From assembly GCA_964479535.1 (NCBI GenBank), contig CAYZMM010000008.1, positions 77,898 through 141,897 of the forward strand: 64,000 nucleotides of DNA, given 5' to 3'. The number at the start of each line of letters is the position of its first letter. The first letter of the stretch is position 1. Made by a program: the position numbers and the translations under genes. The notes beneath the pieces are model-generated. The model did no database searches. It saw only the letters and a program-made list of their open reading frames with translations, and had not been told where the DNA came from. The stretch comes from S015-6 sp964479535 (lineage in GTDB: Bacteria > Desulfobacterota > DSWW01). This document shows positions 8,974 through 17,796 of this stretch, piece after piece.

Positions 8974-9003
8974 CTTTGTCCTTTGTCCTTTCACCTTTGT
9001 CCC
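8974..9003 (-). repeat. 7-bp repeat array (unpaired copy)
   Basis: On the minus strand the stretch reads GGGACAAAGGTGAAAGGACAAAGG and continues with the same 7-bp period (AAAGGTG/AAAGGAC). It belongs to the family also seen at 480-610, 27594-27672 and 31797-31900. Unlike those loci no opposing arm is visible nearby. It lies in the 263-bp space between the DUF1343 gene and cysC. Confidence 0.65.
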
Positions 9004-9033
9004 TGTGGGCAAGTGGCGGCGGGGCCGGGCCAT

Positions 9034-9061
9034 TTGACTTGCCGCGAGGCTGGGGTAAACT
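9034..9061 (+). promoter_or_regulatory. Putative promoter of cysC
   Basis: TTGACT (9034-9039) and TAAACT (9056-9061) are separated by 16 bp, about 45 nt upstream of the cysC GTG start. Confidence 0.5.
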
Positions 9062-9106
9062 CGGAGAGCGTCCGATCCGGAAGGGGATGTTGAAAGGGGA
9101 CTGCAG

Positions 9107-9724
9107 GTGACGGCCGTGAAGAGCACGAACATCACATGGCACAAGCCGCTGGTTACACAGGCTGAGCGGGACGAAGGCAACGGCTACAAGGGCGTGGTCC
9201 TCTGGTTCACCGGCCTGCCGAGCTCCGGGAAGTCGACTCTGGCCCACCAGGTGGAAAGAAGCCTCTTCGACCGGGGGTGCAATGCATATGTTCTGGATGG
9301 AGACAACATCCGACACAGGCTCAACAGGAATCTGGGCTTCTCTCCGGGGGACCGTAAGGAGAACATTCGGCGCATCGGTGAAGTGGCGAATCTCTTTGCA
9401 GACGCAGGGGTCATCGTCATCTCCGCATTCATTTCACCTTACCGGGAGGATCGGGATCAGGCACGGGCCCTGAACGACCCGGGACGGTTCTTCGAGGTCT
9501 ACTGCAAATGCTCTCTCGAGACCTGTGAGAAACGGGACCCGAAGGGGCTGTATCGAAGGGCCCGAAAGGGGGAGGTGAAGGATTTCACAGGACTGACGGC
9601 CCCCTACGAGGAACCGCACAACCCGGAAATCCTGGTTGAGACCGACAAGAACAGCCTGGACGATTGCGTAGATCAAATCCTCGTCTTCCTGGAAAAGGAA
9701 GGGGTGATCCCGGCCCGACCGTAG
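9107..9724 (+). CDS. cysC: Adenylylsulfate (APS) kinase
   Basis: Phosphorylates adenosine 5'-phosphosulfate to PAPS. The 205-residue protein has the P-loop GLPSSGKSTL, the substrate motif DGDNIRHRLNRNLGFSPGDR, and the conserved ISAFISPYREDRD and DPKGLYRRAR segments, all classic CysC. GTG at 9107 is preceded by AAAGGGGA. There is no ATP sulfurylase beside it, so PAPS here may supply sulfotransfer rather than bulk assimilation; that is inference. It stands alone behind its own promoter. Confidence 0.95.
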   Translation: MTAVKSTNITWHKPLVTQAERDEGNGYKGVVLWFTGLPSSGKSTLAHQVERSLFDRGCNAYVLDGDNIRHRLNRNLGFSPGDRKENIRRIGEVANLFADAGVIVISAFISPYREDRDQARALNDPGRFFEVYCKCSLETCEKRDPKGLYRRARKGEVKDFTGLTAPYEEPHNPEILVETDKNSLDDCVDQILVFLEKEGVIPARP

Positions 9725-9891
9725 CGCTGCTCTCCGCATTCCCGGCAACTCGGACCCCCCTCTCGCACTCACGAAACGCAGATCGCCGATCACGGATTTC
9801 GAAACAATCCGGGAATTCGGGCTATCCAATGTTCTGAACCATCGGATGCAGATGCGCGGGCACGCGAACGAACGGGAACAGGGGAGGATCC

Positions 9892-10641
9892 ATGGACAGG
9901 GGAATCGGGGATCGGTTTCAGGAGGAGACCAAGTACGAACGGGATCGGCTGCCCGGGGGATACCTGGAGTGGTCGAAGAAACCGGAAACATACAAGACGT
10001 ACCCGGACAGGCCGCGCGTTGCGCTTCCACGCCCGGAAACGACAGGCGGAAAGCCCCTGTGGGAAATCCTTTCGCAGCGCAGGAGCGTAAGGGACTTTGA
10101 CTCCTGTCCAATGGAGAGAGGCGAAATCTCGCAGCTGCTCTGGGCTTCACAGGGGATTACAGCCGAACGGTTCGGTTACCAGTTTCGGACGGTCCCTTCA
10201 GCAGGAGCCCTGTATCCCGTGGAAACGTATGTCGTCGTCAACAACGTGGACCGGATCCCTCAGGGCGTGTATCACTACAACATTGCCGAGCACGCACTGG
10301 AGCAGATCCGGGCAGGCGACTACCGTGTCACGATCGCCCGGGCGGCCCTCGATCAGAAGATCGCCTATGAAGCGAACGCCGTCTTCGCTTGGACGGCGAT
10401 CTTCGAACGGGCCAAATGGAAGTACAAGCAGAGGGCCTACCGTTATGTGTATCTGGACGCCGGTCACATCGCCCAGACCGTCGCGCTGGCGGCCGTGGCC
10501 CTGGGTCTGGGCAGTTGCCAGATCGCAGCCCTGTACGATGAGGAGGTGAACGACCTGCTCGGTCTGGACGGGCTCGATGAGAGCGCGCTCTACCTGACCG
10601 TGGTGGGGAGACCGAACGGCTCGATCCCGGGACAGCCCTAG
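9892..10641 (+). CDS. SagB-type nitroreductase-family oxidoreductase
   Basis: A 249-residue flavin oxidoreductase of the SagB/ThcOx nitroreductase group. Key segments are the RRSVRDFD start of the nitroreductase domain, LLWASQGIT, the signature VPSAGALYPVETYVVV, GVYHYNIAEHAL and the C-terminal VALGLGSCQIAALYDEEVNDLLG. SagB proteins oxidise azolines in RiPP pathways, but many stand-alone copies have unknown roles and no cyclodehydratase is visible here. The stop codon shares a CTAG palindrome with the convergent phosphofructokinase gene. Confidence 0.85.
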   Translation: MDRGIGDRFQEETKYERDRLPGGYLEWSKKPETYKTYPDRPRVALPRPETTGGKPLWEILSQRRSVRDFDSCPMERGEISQLLWASQGITAERFGYQFRTVPSAGALYPVETYVVVNNVDRIPQGVYHYNIAEHALEQIRAGDYRVTIARAALDQKIAYEANAVFAWTAIFERAKWKYKQRAYRYVYLDAGHIAQTVALAAVALGLGSCQIAALYDEEVNDLLGLDGLDESALYLTVVGRPNGSIPGQP

Positions 10642-11969
10642 GACTCCATCTGCTCGGTGCGGGTCTCCAGAAAGCGGGCGAGCCGGTAAAAATCCGAATC
10701 CTTCTGAATGAACCGGATCTCGGTGCGTAACGTATCCGGGTTGATCAGCTTCTTGAACTCCACGTACTGCAGGTCCAGCTGGCCGGACACGCTGACCATG
10801 TGGCCGTCCAGGCCTTCCTCGACGAGCCCCCGAAACCCGCCGATGCCCAGCTGGCTGCCGAGCATTACATCAAAAGCGTGGGGAGGCGAGCAGCGACTCT
10901 CGTATCCGAGCTGAAGTCCGGTGATCTTCCGCTTCTTGCCGGTCCGCTTCTCGTACTCGTCCGCAACCATCTTGGCCACGAGCCTGCCGATGTCGATCTT
11001 GCCGATGCTGAGATGCCCGTGCGGGTCCTTCGGAATATCATGGATGTAGGCCTCCGGAAACTTCTCCGCCAGGCCCTCGGCCAGGACGACCAGGCCGAAC
11101 CGCTTGTTCTCGTTCTTCTCCCGGGCGATGATCAGGCGAACGATTCGGTCCACCAGCGCGTCGACCTTCAGGCGCTGCTCGATGCATTCCTCGCCGCTCT
11201 CCTCGTCGACGACCTTCTCCTCGATCATCATATCCGCGTCGATGTCCTCCACACTCAGGATCAGGTTCGCCTCTCCGGCGATCCCGGTTCCGTAGCTCAG
11301 CCAGCCCGATTTCCTGCCCATGGACTCGATGATGAAATAACTCTCCGTGGCGCGCGCGTCCGCCCTCAGATTCGAGATCTCCTTCGCGAGGAAGTCAACG
11401 GCCGTGAAGTACCCGAAGGTAAAATCGATCCCCCGATAGTCGTTGTCGATCGTCTTGGGCAGGTGTATGATCCGAATGCGCTTGGCGTCCTGAGGGAGTC
11501 GATTCTGGAACTCGTACAGATAGTTGGCGGTCTTGAGCGTGTCGTCCCCGCCGATCGATATCAGGGCGTCGATCTTCATGTCCACCAGTGCGTAGTAGAT
11601 GTTGCGCACCTTGCGGGTCTTGTCCGGATCGTCCAGATCTCGGACCTTCCGGATCGCCTTTCCCGGATTGGCGCGGGAGGTCCCGATCAGGATGCCCTGG
11701 CTGTTGCGAATACCCGTCACGTCCGGAAGCTGAAACTCTCTGTAGTGAACGTCCCGCTCGAGCCTGTTCGTCACCGGATCGTAGTCCTGCAGGTGTTCGT
11801 ACCCGTGCATGAAACCGACAACCTCGCGACCCGTATCCAGGAAACTGACGGCCGCAGCGCTGATCACCGCGTTCGCACCCGGTGCCGGCCCTCCGGAGAA
11901 GATCATCCCGACGCGACGGATGTGATTTCCTTTCCATGAAGGCTTTTCCAAGAACTCTGGTCTAACCAC
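10638..11969 (-). CDS. pfp: 6-phosphofructokinase, pyrophosphate-dependent type
   Basis: Interconverts fructose 6-phosphate and fructose 1,6-bisphosphate. The domain begins VGMIFSGGPAPGAN. It carries GGDDT and PKTIDND; Asp in GGDD and Lys in PKTIDND are the residues known to mark PPi-dependent enzymes, where ATP enzymes have GGDG and PGTIDND. MGRKSGWL (sugar phosphate binding) is also present. The frame is open to a GTG at 12026, but GTG at 11969 behind AAGGGAG is the better start (443 residues). The phosphoryl donor is inferred from motifs. It lies directly downstream of an acyl-CoA dehydrogenase gene on the same strand. Confidence 0.88.
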   Translation of the reverse strand: MVRPEFLEKPSWKGNHIRRVGMIFSGGPAPGANAVISAAAVSFLDTGREVVGFMHGYEHLQDYDPVTNRLERDVHYREFQLPDVTGIRNSQGILIGTSRANPGKAIRKVRDLDDPDKTRKVRNIYYALVDMKIDALISIGGDDTLKTANYLYEFQNRLPQDAKRIRIIHLPKTIDNDYRGIDFTFGYFTAVDFLAKEISNLRADARATESYFIIESMGRKSGWLSYGTGIAGEANLILSVEDIDADMMIEEKVVDEESGEECIEQRLKVDALVDRIVRLIIAREKNENKRFGLVVLAEGLAEKFPEAYIHDIPKDPHGHLSIGKIDIGRLVAKMVADEYEKRTGKKRKITGLQLGYESRCSPPHAFDVMLGSQLGIGGFRGLVEEGLDGHMVSVSGQLDLQYVEFKKLINPDTLRTEIRFIQKDSDFYRLARFLETRTEQMES

Positions 11970-12026
11970 TGGCCACTCCCTTTCCGGGGCGCCCGGCCTC
12001 GCCCGATCTCTTCGCCGGGTGAGCAC

Positions 12027-13190
12027 TTACCGGAGCAGTTCCCTTGCCACGATCAGGCGCCGGATCTCGGACGTGCCCGCGCCGATCTCGTAGAGCTTGG
12101 CATCCCTCCACAGCTTCTGTATCGGATATTCCAGGCAGTATCCGTAGCCTCCGTGTATCTGTATTCCATCCGCGCAGATCTTGGTCGCAGCCTCTGCTGC
12201 GAACAGGATCGCAGAGGCTGCAAGCTTGTCCAGTTCGGTCCCCTTACCGCCCTTCCTGCCTTCCGGGCTGTCGGCAAAGACGGCCGCCCTGTAGGCCAGC
12301 AAGCGGGCCGCCTCGGTAAGGGAGTACATATCGGCCAGCTTCTGCTGGATCATCTGGAAGGAGCCGATCGATCTGCCGAACTGACTCCTCTCTCTAGCAT
12401 ACCGTATGGACAGCTCGGTGGCCTGCTGTGCCATTCCCACGGAGCCGCCGGCCAGCACGATCCGTTCGTAAGCCAGGCCCGACGTCATCACGTGCACCCC
12501 TTGATTCTTTTCATAGACGAGGTTCTCTTTCGGCACGGCCATGTCGTCGAACACGAGTTCGGCGGTCGGGGAACCCCGCATTCCGCATTTCTTGATCTTC
12601 TTGGATACGGAGAACCCTGGAAAAGTATTCTCCACGATGAACGCGCTTATTCCCTTCGCCTTCCTGTCGAGGTCCGTCTTCGCGTACACCAGGATCGTAT
12701 TGGCAATGGTTCCGTTGGTGATGAACATCTTGGTGCCGTTGAGCACGAAGTAATCACCTTCTTCCCGTGCGGTCGTTCTGAGTCCCATCGCGTCCGAGCC
12801 GGCCTCCGGTTCGGTCAGGCCCAGCGCCCCGACCTTGATCCCGCCTGTCAGATCCGGAAGGTACTTCGCACGCTGCCCGGCCGATCCGTTCTTGTAGATG
12901 TTGTTCGCACAGAGGTTCGAATGGGCCGCATAGGTCATGGCCAGTCCGGGACAGACCCGGGACATGGATTCGACAGCCAGGAGCTGCATCAGGATTCCCT
13001 GAGCGCTTCCCCCGTACTCCTCTGCTATGGTGATCCCGAGGACCCCCAGCTCGCCCAGTTGTCTGAAGAAGTCCGGGGGCATCCAATCCTCCTCGTCGAT
13101 CTTCTCCTGCAGCGGGCCGAGTTCCTTGACGGACCAGTCGTAAACCATGTCACGAAGCATCTTCTCTTCCATGCTGAGTTCGAACTCCAT
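12027..13190 (-). CDS. Acyl-CoA dehydrogenase
   Basis: FAD-dependent alpha,beta-dehydrogenation of an acyl-CoA. The 387-residue protein matches short-chain/isovaleryl-type enzymes. It has the N-terminal helical domain, the FAD-proximal AMTEP-like segment LGLTEPEAGSDAMGLRT, YVLNGTKMFITNG-type strand (YFVLNGTKMFITNG), RSQFGRSIGSFQMIQQKLADM, and the C-terminal IQIHGGYGYCLEYPIQKLWRD and TSEIRRLIVARELL. Substrate cannot be settled by eye; isovaleryl/butyryl type is most likely. ATG at 13190 follows GAGGAGACATC. No electron-transfer flavoprotein genes are in the window. Confidence 0.92.
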   Translation of the reverse strand: MEFELSMEEKMLRDMVYDWSVKELGPLQEKIDEEDWMPPDFFRQLGELGVLGITIAEEYGGSAQGILMQLLAVESMSRVCPGLAMTYAAHSNLCANNIYKNGSAGQRAKYLPDLTGGIKVGALGLTEPEAGSDAMGLRTTAREEGDYFVLNGTKMFITNGTIANTILVYAKTDLDRKAKGISAFIVENTFPGFSVSKKIKKCGMRGSPTAELVFDDMAVPKENLVYEKNQGVHVMTSGLAYERIVLAGGSVGMAQQATELSIRYARERSQFGRSIGSFQMIQQKLADMYSLTEAARLLAYRAAVFADSPEGRKGGKGTELDKLAASAILFAAEAATKICADGIQIHGGYGYCLEYPIQKLWRDAKLYEIGAGTSEIRRLIVARELLR

Positions 13191-13588
13191 CGGCGATGTC
13201 TCCTCTTACATTCCGCTCCTGGCTCGCACATTCCGCGCAACCTTCCGTCGCGAGGCGCGTAAGCAGGGAAACTTCGGGTCGAAATCGGGGACCGCCACCG
13301 ATTTCCTCGACCGTGATCGATCGTTTGCATCCTCGAGAAATCGGTGGCCGTCCCAGATTACGGCGGATGCACGCCAAGAATCAGGGACCCACTCGGGGGC
13401 AGCGCCTACGCACCTACACCACCATTAGCAGGGCCCTGTTTCACCGTCAATAGGAGCCGTCCCGACCGTCCCGGCCCGCGGGGCCTTCCTTGACAATCCG
13501 CGGAGCACATTCATAGTGTTGGCTCGGTAGAGACGGAGCCCAAATCGATCGAACCGGAACAGGATAGCACCCCTGCAGGAGGTACCAC
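13191..13588. other. Intergenic region with a long hairpin and one promoter
   Basis: About 400 bp between the divergent acyl-CoA dehydrogenase and DUF3467 genes. No convincing gene was found. It contains an imperfect inverted repeat (13287-13354) and a plus-strand promoter-like pair TTGACA (13490-13495) and TAGTGT (13514-13519) with 18-bp spacing in front of the DUF3467 gene. Confidence 0.6.
13287..13354. repeat. Imperfect inverted repeat, ~23-bp stem
   Basis: 13287-13311 (GGGGACCGCCACCGATTTCC and following bases) pairs with 13332-13354 (CTCGAGAAATCGGTGGCCGT and following bases) with few mismatches around a ~20-nt loop. It may act as a structured RNA or be a small palindromic repeat; there is no T-tract. 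Confidence 0.6.
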
Positions 13589-13891
13589 ATGTCCGAACAA
13601 GGTCCGGACCCGAAGAAACCGAAGGGAGTCCAGGTCAAGGTGCCCGAAGAGGTGGCCAAGGGGTCCTACGCGAATACCATGGCCGTCTTTCACACCCGTG
13701 AGGAGTTTGTTCTCGACTTCTTGAACGTATTCCCGCCTGCAGGGATCGCGACCGCACGGATCATCACGAGCCCCGGCCACATGAAGAGGATCGTTCGGGC
13801 TCTGCGGGACAACCTGCGGCGATACGAGGAGCGATTCGGATCCGTAGAGGAGGCGCCCCCGCCCACGACGGGCCCGATGGGCTACGCCTGA
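13589..13891 (+). CDS. DUF3467 domain protein
   Basis: A 100-residue cytoplasmic protein matching the small DUF3467 family: VQVKVPEEVAKGSYANTM, HTREEFVLDFLNVFPPAG, ARIITSPGHMKRIVRALRDN. The function of the family is unknown. ATG at 13589 follows GCAGGAGGTACC, a strong Shine-Dalgarno. The 3' end overlaps the convergent ATPase gene by 10 nt. Confidence 0.85.
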   Translation: MSEQGPDPKKPKGVQVKVPEEVAKGSYANTMAVFHTREEFVLDFLNVFPPAGIATARIITSPGHMKRIVRALRDNLRRYEERFGSVEEAPPPTTGPMGYA

Positions 13892-14481
13892 TTCAGAGAT
13901 TCAAAGAGGTCGGGGCGCAGGGCGGCCACTCTGTCCCGGATCACGCGAAGGGCGGCCTGCTGCTTTTCCTCGAGAGAGCCCCGAAGGAAGAAGAAGTCCG
14001 GGTGCGCCGCATAGATCCCCCTGATCCTCCTCTCCAGGTCCACTGCACGGTCGTGCGCTTCGTGTCGGGCCGGGTTGCTGTGGCAATGAAGAAGGTAGGT
14101 GTCCGGATCCAGGATGACCTGCACCTGGATGATGACGGCGTACCGTTTCAACAACGCCCCTTCGGAAACACCCATACGTGCGAAGAGATCCGGGAAATAC
14201 GCCAGCCCGTCCGGCAGCCCCCTGTCACAGAGAAGCAGGGACCCCATACCCGCCCCCTCCTCTTCGAGGGTCCGTTGCCGCTCGTAGACCTCCCGCTGGA
14301 ACCCCTCCAGGCCGAGGCTGAACTCCGAACTGCCGGCAAGGATCAACTCCGTCGCCGCCTCGGGGATCGGCACACTGCCGGGCAAGGCCGCTGCCAGGAA
14401 ACGCCAGACCCCGGTCTTGCCGGCACAGGGGGCCCCTGTGATCACAACCCGAAAGGGCCCTCCGGAGGTCCGGTCCTTCAT
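13882..14481 (-). CDS. AAA family predicted ATPase (NadR/TTD14-like P-loop kinase domain)
   Basis: A 199-residue protein with a Walker A motif GAPCAGKTG at residues ~16-24 preceded by VVIT, then PEAATELIL, and an LLCDRGLPDGLAYF segment typical of AAA_28-type predicted ATPases related to nucleoside or nicotinamide riboside kinases. The C-terminus (AHDRAVDLERRIRGIYAAHPDFFFL) fits the same family. The substrate is unknown. ATG overlaps the stop of the upstream SDR gene (ATGA), so the two form a transcription unit. Confidence 0.75.
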   Translation of the reverse strand: MKDRTSGGPFRVVITGAPCAGKTGVWRFLAAALPGSVPIPEAATELILAGSSEFSLGLEGFQREVYERQRTLEEEGAGMGSLLLCDRGLPDGLAYFPDLFARMGVSEGALLKRYAVIIQVQVILDPDTYLLHCHSNPARHEAHDRAVDLERRIRGIYAAHPDFFFLRGSLEEKQQAALRVIRDRVAALRPDLFESLNQA

Positions 14482-15266
14482 GACGATCCCTTCCTACCTC
14501 GCCAGGAGGACATGAGGGCCTGCGTGAGGCGCTCGTACAGCGGGGCGGGCACCCATCCGGACAGGGAAACGAGAAAGGCCATGGGCCATGGGAAGCGGAT
14601 GGTCCTCTTTCCCCGCTCAATCCCCTTCAGGATGATCTTTGCGGCAGCGTCCGGCTCCACCAGAAAGGGCATGGTGAAACGGTTCTCGGCAGACATGGGG
14701 GTCCTCACGAAACCGGGCTTCACAACCGCAACCCGAATCCTCTCCCCCGCACAACCGGCACCCACGCCCTCGAGGAAGTTGGTCACACCGGCCTTGCTCG
14801 CACAGTAAGCAAGGTTCAGGGCCGAGCCTCGCACATCCGCCAGGCTGGAGATGCCGACAAGCAGCCCGTAACCCTGCCGACGAAATACGGGGAGAAGCGC
14901 GCCGGTGGCATAGATCACGCCCAGCAGATTGGTTTCGATGGTCTCGCGCATGCGCTCCACAGGATAGGTCCTGAGCGTGGTCGGGCGTCCGACGCCTGCG
15001 GAGAGAAAGGCCATGTCGATCCGGCCCCAGTCCCCTTCGACAGCTTCCACCGCCGCCTTCAGGGACTCCCTGTCCCGGACGTCGCCCGGCAGGGTCATCA
15101 CCCGCTCCGCCCCGATCCCCTCGGCAGCTTCCGCGACTTCCTGCAAACGGTCCCGCCTCCTTGCAAAGAGGGCCAGCCTCGTGGCGTGGCGGGCGAGTTG
15201 CCCGGCCAGGGCCTCTCCGATCCCGCTGGAAGCCCCCGTGATGAAGACCACTTTTCCATGAAACAT
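14478..15266 (-). CDS. Short-chain dehydrogenase/reductase
   Basis: Classical SDR with NAD(P)-binding motif TGASSGIG, the GDVRDRESL segment, the LSAGVG motif (NAG-type), catalytic Ser in VGISSLADVRG and the YCASK catalytic Tyr-Lys pair. The C-terminus has a hydrophobic stretch (PMAFLVSLSGWVPAPLYERL) like membrane-associated DltE/YqjQ-type SDRs acting on lipids. Substrate unknown. The frame opens at a TTG at 15302; the ATG at 15266 (MFHGKVVFITG) is favoured because it begins right at the fold. Confidence 0.88.
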   Translation of the reverse strand: MFHGKVVFITGASSGIGEALAGQLARHATRLALFARRRDRLQEVAEAAEGIGAERVMTLPGDVRDRESLKAAVEAVEGDWGRIDMAFLSAGVGRPTTLRTYPVERMRETIETNLLGVIYATGALLPVFRRQGYGLLVGISSLADVRGSALNLAYCASKAGVTNFLEGVGAGCAGERIRVAVVKPGFVRTPMSAENRFTMPFLVEPDAAAKIILKGIERGKRTIRFPWPMAFLVSLSGWVPAPLYERLTQALMSSWRGRKGSS

Positions 15267-15350
15267 CCGTTCTGCACCCTTTCTTCGTGATTTCCCTTCC
15301 AAACCGTGGCGGTGCTATCCTCCGGGTCTAACCGAACCTGAAAGGACCCG

Positions 15351-16592
15351 ATGGCGCCCCACTCCGATCAAGAGATCTTCCCCTCTGGCCAGCCGGACCC
15401 GGAAAGCCTGAAGAAGCGGAGGGTCCTCGGCTCTCTCCTTCTGTCTGTTTTCACCGTCATGCTGGGAGTCGGCATCATCGCCCCCCTCCTGCCGGGCTAC
15501 GCCCGGTCCCTCGGCGCAGACGGGGTCGTCCTCGGGCTGATCTTCTCCATCTTCTCACTGTTCAGGACCTTTTTCACGCCCCTTGCCGGCGTGCTGTCGG
15601 ACCGGTGGGGGAGGAAGCACTTCATGAGCGCAGGGATGTCTGCATATTTCATCCTTTCTCTCGCTTATGTTCAAGCCGAAACCACGCCGCTGCTGCTGCT
15701 CGTTCGGGCCCTTCACGGCCTTGCGGCGGCCTTCATCGTACCGGTCGCCAACGCCTACGTGGGGGACCTCGCTCCACCACAGAAGGAAGGCAGGTACATG
15801 GGCCTCTTCCTCGCAAGCTTCCTGGCAGGCTTCGCCCTGGGTCCGGCTCTGGGGGGCGTCCTGTTCGACCGAATCGGAATGGCCTCCTGCTTCCTGACCC
15901 TCGGCTTTCTCGCCCTTCTCGCCCTGTTCCTGATTCTGCTGTTCGTGCCGAACCTGCCGACCGGAAACGGCGGAACCGGGAAGGGAAAGCAGGCATTCAG
16001 CTCTTTCGAAGTCCTCAGATCCCACGTAGTCGTCACCCTGCTCATCTTCACCTTTGTGAGCAGCATCGGCCGTGGCTCCATCATTTCCTTCGTCCCCCTC
16101 CTTGCCCAGGAAAAGCTCGGCATGTCGGCCACCTCCCTTGGCGCGGTCCTCACCACCAACCTTTCCCTTGCGGCCCTCCTGCTCCTGCCCTTCGGGATCC
16201 TTGCGGACCGGGCGGACCGGAAGCACATCCTTCTCACCGGAACGATCCTGTCCGGGCTCATGTTTGCCGTGCTGCCCTCGGCAAGAGGGTTTTGGGGCCT
16301 CCTCCTCGTGAATGTTCTCCTCGGCGTAGGAACCGCCCTCGCCTTCCCGGCCGCCCAGGCCCTCGCGGTCAGCCTTGCAAGGGGAAGAGGCATGGGCACG
16401 GTACTCTCCTTTCTGCAGTCGGCCACGGGGGCCGGTTTCGCCGCAGGGCCTCTGGTGTCCGGCATGATTTACAAGAGCCACGGCATCGACAGCGTATTCC
16501 ACATCTGCTCGGGCTTCCTCCTGGCCGCATCGGTTTACGCTGTGTTCTTCCTGCATCCGACGGGCCGTCGGAAGGAGGGATCGCGAGACTGA
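15351..16592 (+). CDS. Major facilitator superfamily transporter
   Basis: A 413-residue inner-membrane protein with about 12 hydrophobic segments and two six-helix halves. The MFS loop 2-3 signature is LAGVLSDRWGRKHFM, echoed in the second half by GILADRADRKHIL. The first helix is VLGSLLLSVFTVMLGVGIIAPLLPGYA, which resembles multidrug-efflux type (DHA1/TetA-like) transporters. Substrate is unknown. ATG at 15351 follows GAAAGGACCCG. It is divergent from the SDR gene with only ~85 nt between them. Confidence 0.85.
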   Translation: MAPHSDQEIFPSGQPDPESLKKRRVLGSLLLSVFTVMLGVGIIAPLLPGYARSLGADGVVLGLIFSIFSLFRTFFTPLAGVLSDRWGRKHFMSAGMSAYFILSLAYVQAETTPLLLLVRALHGLAAAFIVPVANAYVGDLAPPQKEGRYMGLFLASFLAGFALGPALGGVLFDRIGMASCFLTLGFLALLALFLILLFVPNLPTGNGGTGKGKQAFSSFEVLRSHVVVTLLIFTFVSSIGRGSIISFVPLLAQEKLGMSATSLGAVLTTNLSLAALLLLPFGILADRADRKHILLTGTILSGLMFAVLPSARGFWGLLLVNVLLGVGTALAFPAAQALAVSLARGRGMGTVLSFLQSATGAGFAAGPLVSGMIYKSHGIDSVFHICSGFLLAASVYAVFFLHPTGRRKEGSRD

Positions 16593-16755
16593 ATCCGGCC
16601 CGCCGCCCCACCGTTTCCCATTGCACCGGATGGGCAGGCATGCTAAGTTCTGAACCTGATCTTCTGCCTGAAGCTCGACTTGCGGCGAACCGGACGGTGG
16701 CGCCAGGGGCTGGAAGAAAACGGGTGTTCCGTGCTCGCATTCAAGGAGGAAAAGC

Positions 16756-17796
16756 ATGAGCTGGGATAACAGACAGGGACCCTGGGGGAAGGAGCAGCGC
16801 CCTCCGGAGATCGACGAACTGCTGGAGAAGGTGCAGGAGAAATTTCGCAATTTCTTCGGCGGCAACCGTTTTCCAGTGATCGGCCTTCTCGTGGTTCTGG
16901 CAATTCTCCTTTGGCTGGCCACCGGCATCTACCAGGTCAACCAGGACCAGTTGGGGGTGGTGCAGCGATTCGGCAAATACAGCCGCACCGAGGGGCCGGG
17001 GCTGCAGTGGAAGCTGCCCTCCGGGATCGAAAAGGTGTCCAAGGTGGCCGTGCAGCGCATCTACCAGGAGGAGTTCGGGCTGCGGACCCTCCGGGCCGGC
17101 ATTCGCACCGAGTACGCTCCAGAGCGCCAGTACGAACGCGAGTCCCTCATGCTCACCGGAGACCTGAACTGTGTGCTGGTTCCGTGGGTCGTCCGTTACC
17201 GCATCGGAGACCCTTACAAGTTCCTCTTCAAAGTGCGGAACGTGCGGGAGACCCTGCGGAGCCTTTCGGAGGCGACCATGCGGACCATCGTGGGGAACCA
17301 CAGCCTGGATGAGGTGCTGAACAGACGGGAGATGATCGCCGACCTGGCCCAGGAGAAGCTCCAGGAGGCCCTGGACGGGGCGGAGAGCGGCCTCTTTCTG
17401 ACGACCATCGAACTCGGCAAGACGAACGTCCCCGAGCCGGTTCAACCCTCCTTCAACGAGGTGAACGCCGCGATCCAGGAGAAGGAGAAGCTCATCTACC
17501 AGGCCCAGGGCGCCTACAACAAGGTCATTCCCGAGGCGCGGGGCAAGGCGGAGAAGATGATTCAAGAGGCCGAGGGCTTCGCGGTGAACCGGGTCAAGCG
17601 TGCAGAGGGGGACGTGGCCCGCTTTCTCGCCCTGTACGATGAATATGCGAAGGCGCAGGAGATCACCCGGCAGCGGCTCTATCTCGAGGCGGTGGAGGAA
17701 ACCCTGCCCCGCCTGGGCAGGAAGTACGTCATCGACTCGGACCAGCAGGGGTTTCTTCCGCTCTTGAACCTCGGCGAAAAGGGGGACAGACCATGA
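16756..17796 (+). CDS. hflK: FtsH protease regulator HflK
   Basis: HflK and HflC form a periplasm-facing SPFH/prohibitin complex that encases FtsH and limits its proteolysis. The 346-residue protein has a short polar N-terminus, one membrane helix (about residues 36-56, VIGLLVVLAILLWLATGIY), then the SPFH domain starting VNQDQLGVVQRFGKYSRTEGPGLQWKLP and a long charged helix (ARGKAEKMIQEAEGFAVNRVKRAEGDVARF). ATG follows AAGGAGGAAAAGC. It overlaps hflC by 4 nt. Confidence 0.93.
   Translation: MSWDNRQGPWGKEQRPPEIDELLEKVQEKFRNFFGGNRFPVIGLLVVLAILLWLATGIYQVNQDQLGVVQRFGKYSRTEGPGLQWKLPSGIEKVSKVAVQRIYQEEFGLRTLRAGIRTEYAPERQYERESLMLTGDLNCVLVPWVVRYRIGDPYKFLFKVRNVRETLRSLSEATMRTIVGNHSLDEVLNRREMIADLAQEKLQEALDGAESGLFLTTIELGKTNVPEPVQPSFNEVNAAIQEKEKLIYQAQGAYNKVIPEARGKAEKMIQEAEGFAVNRVKRAEGDVARFLALYDEYAKAQEITRQRLYLEAVEETLPRLGRKYVIDSDQQGFLPLLNLGEKGDRP

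Noticed and set aside
15555..16928. 457-codon minus-strand open frame opposite the MFS gene
   Set aside because: Low-complexity Gly/Glu/Gln-rich translation, typical of an antisense frame; the MFS motifs are on the plus strand.
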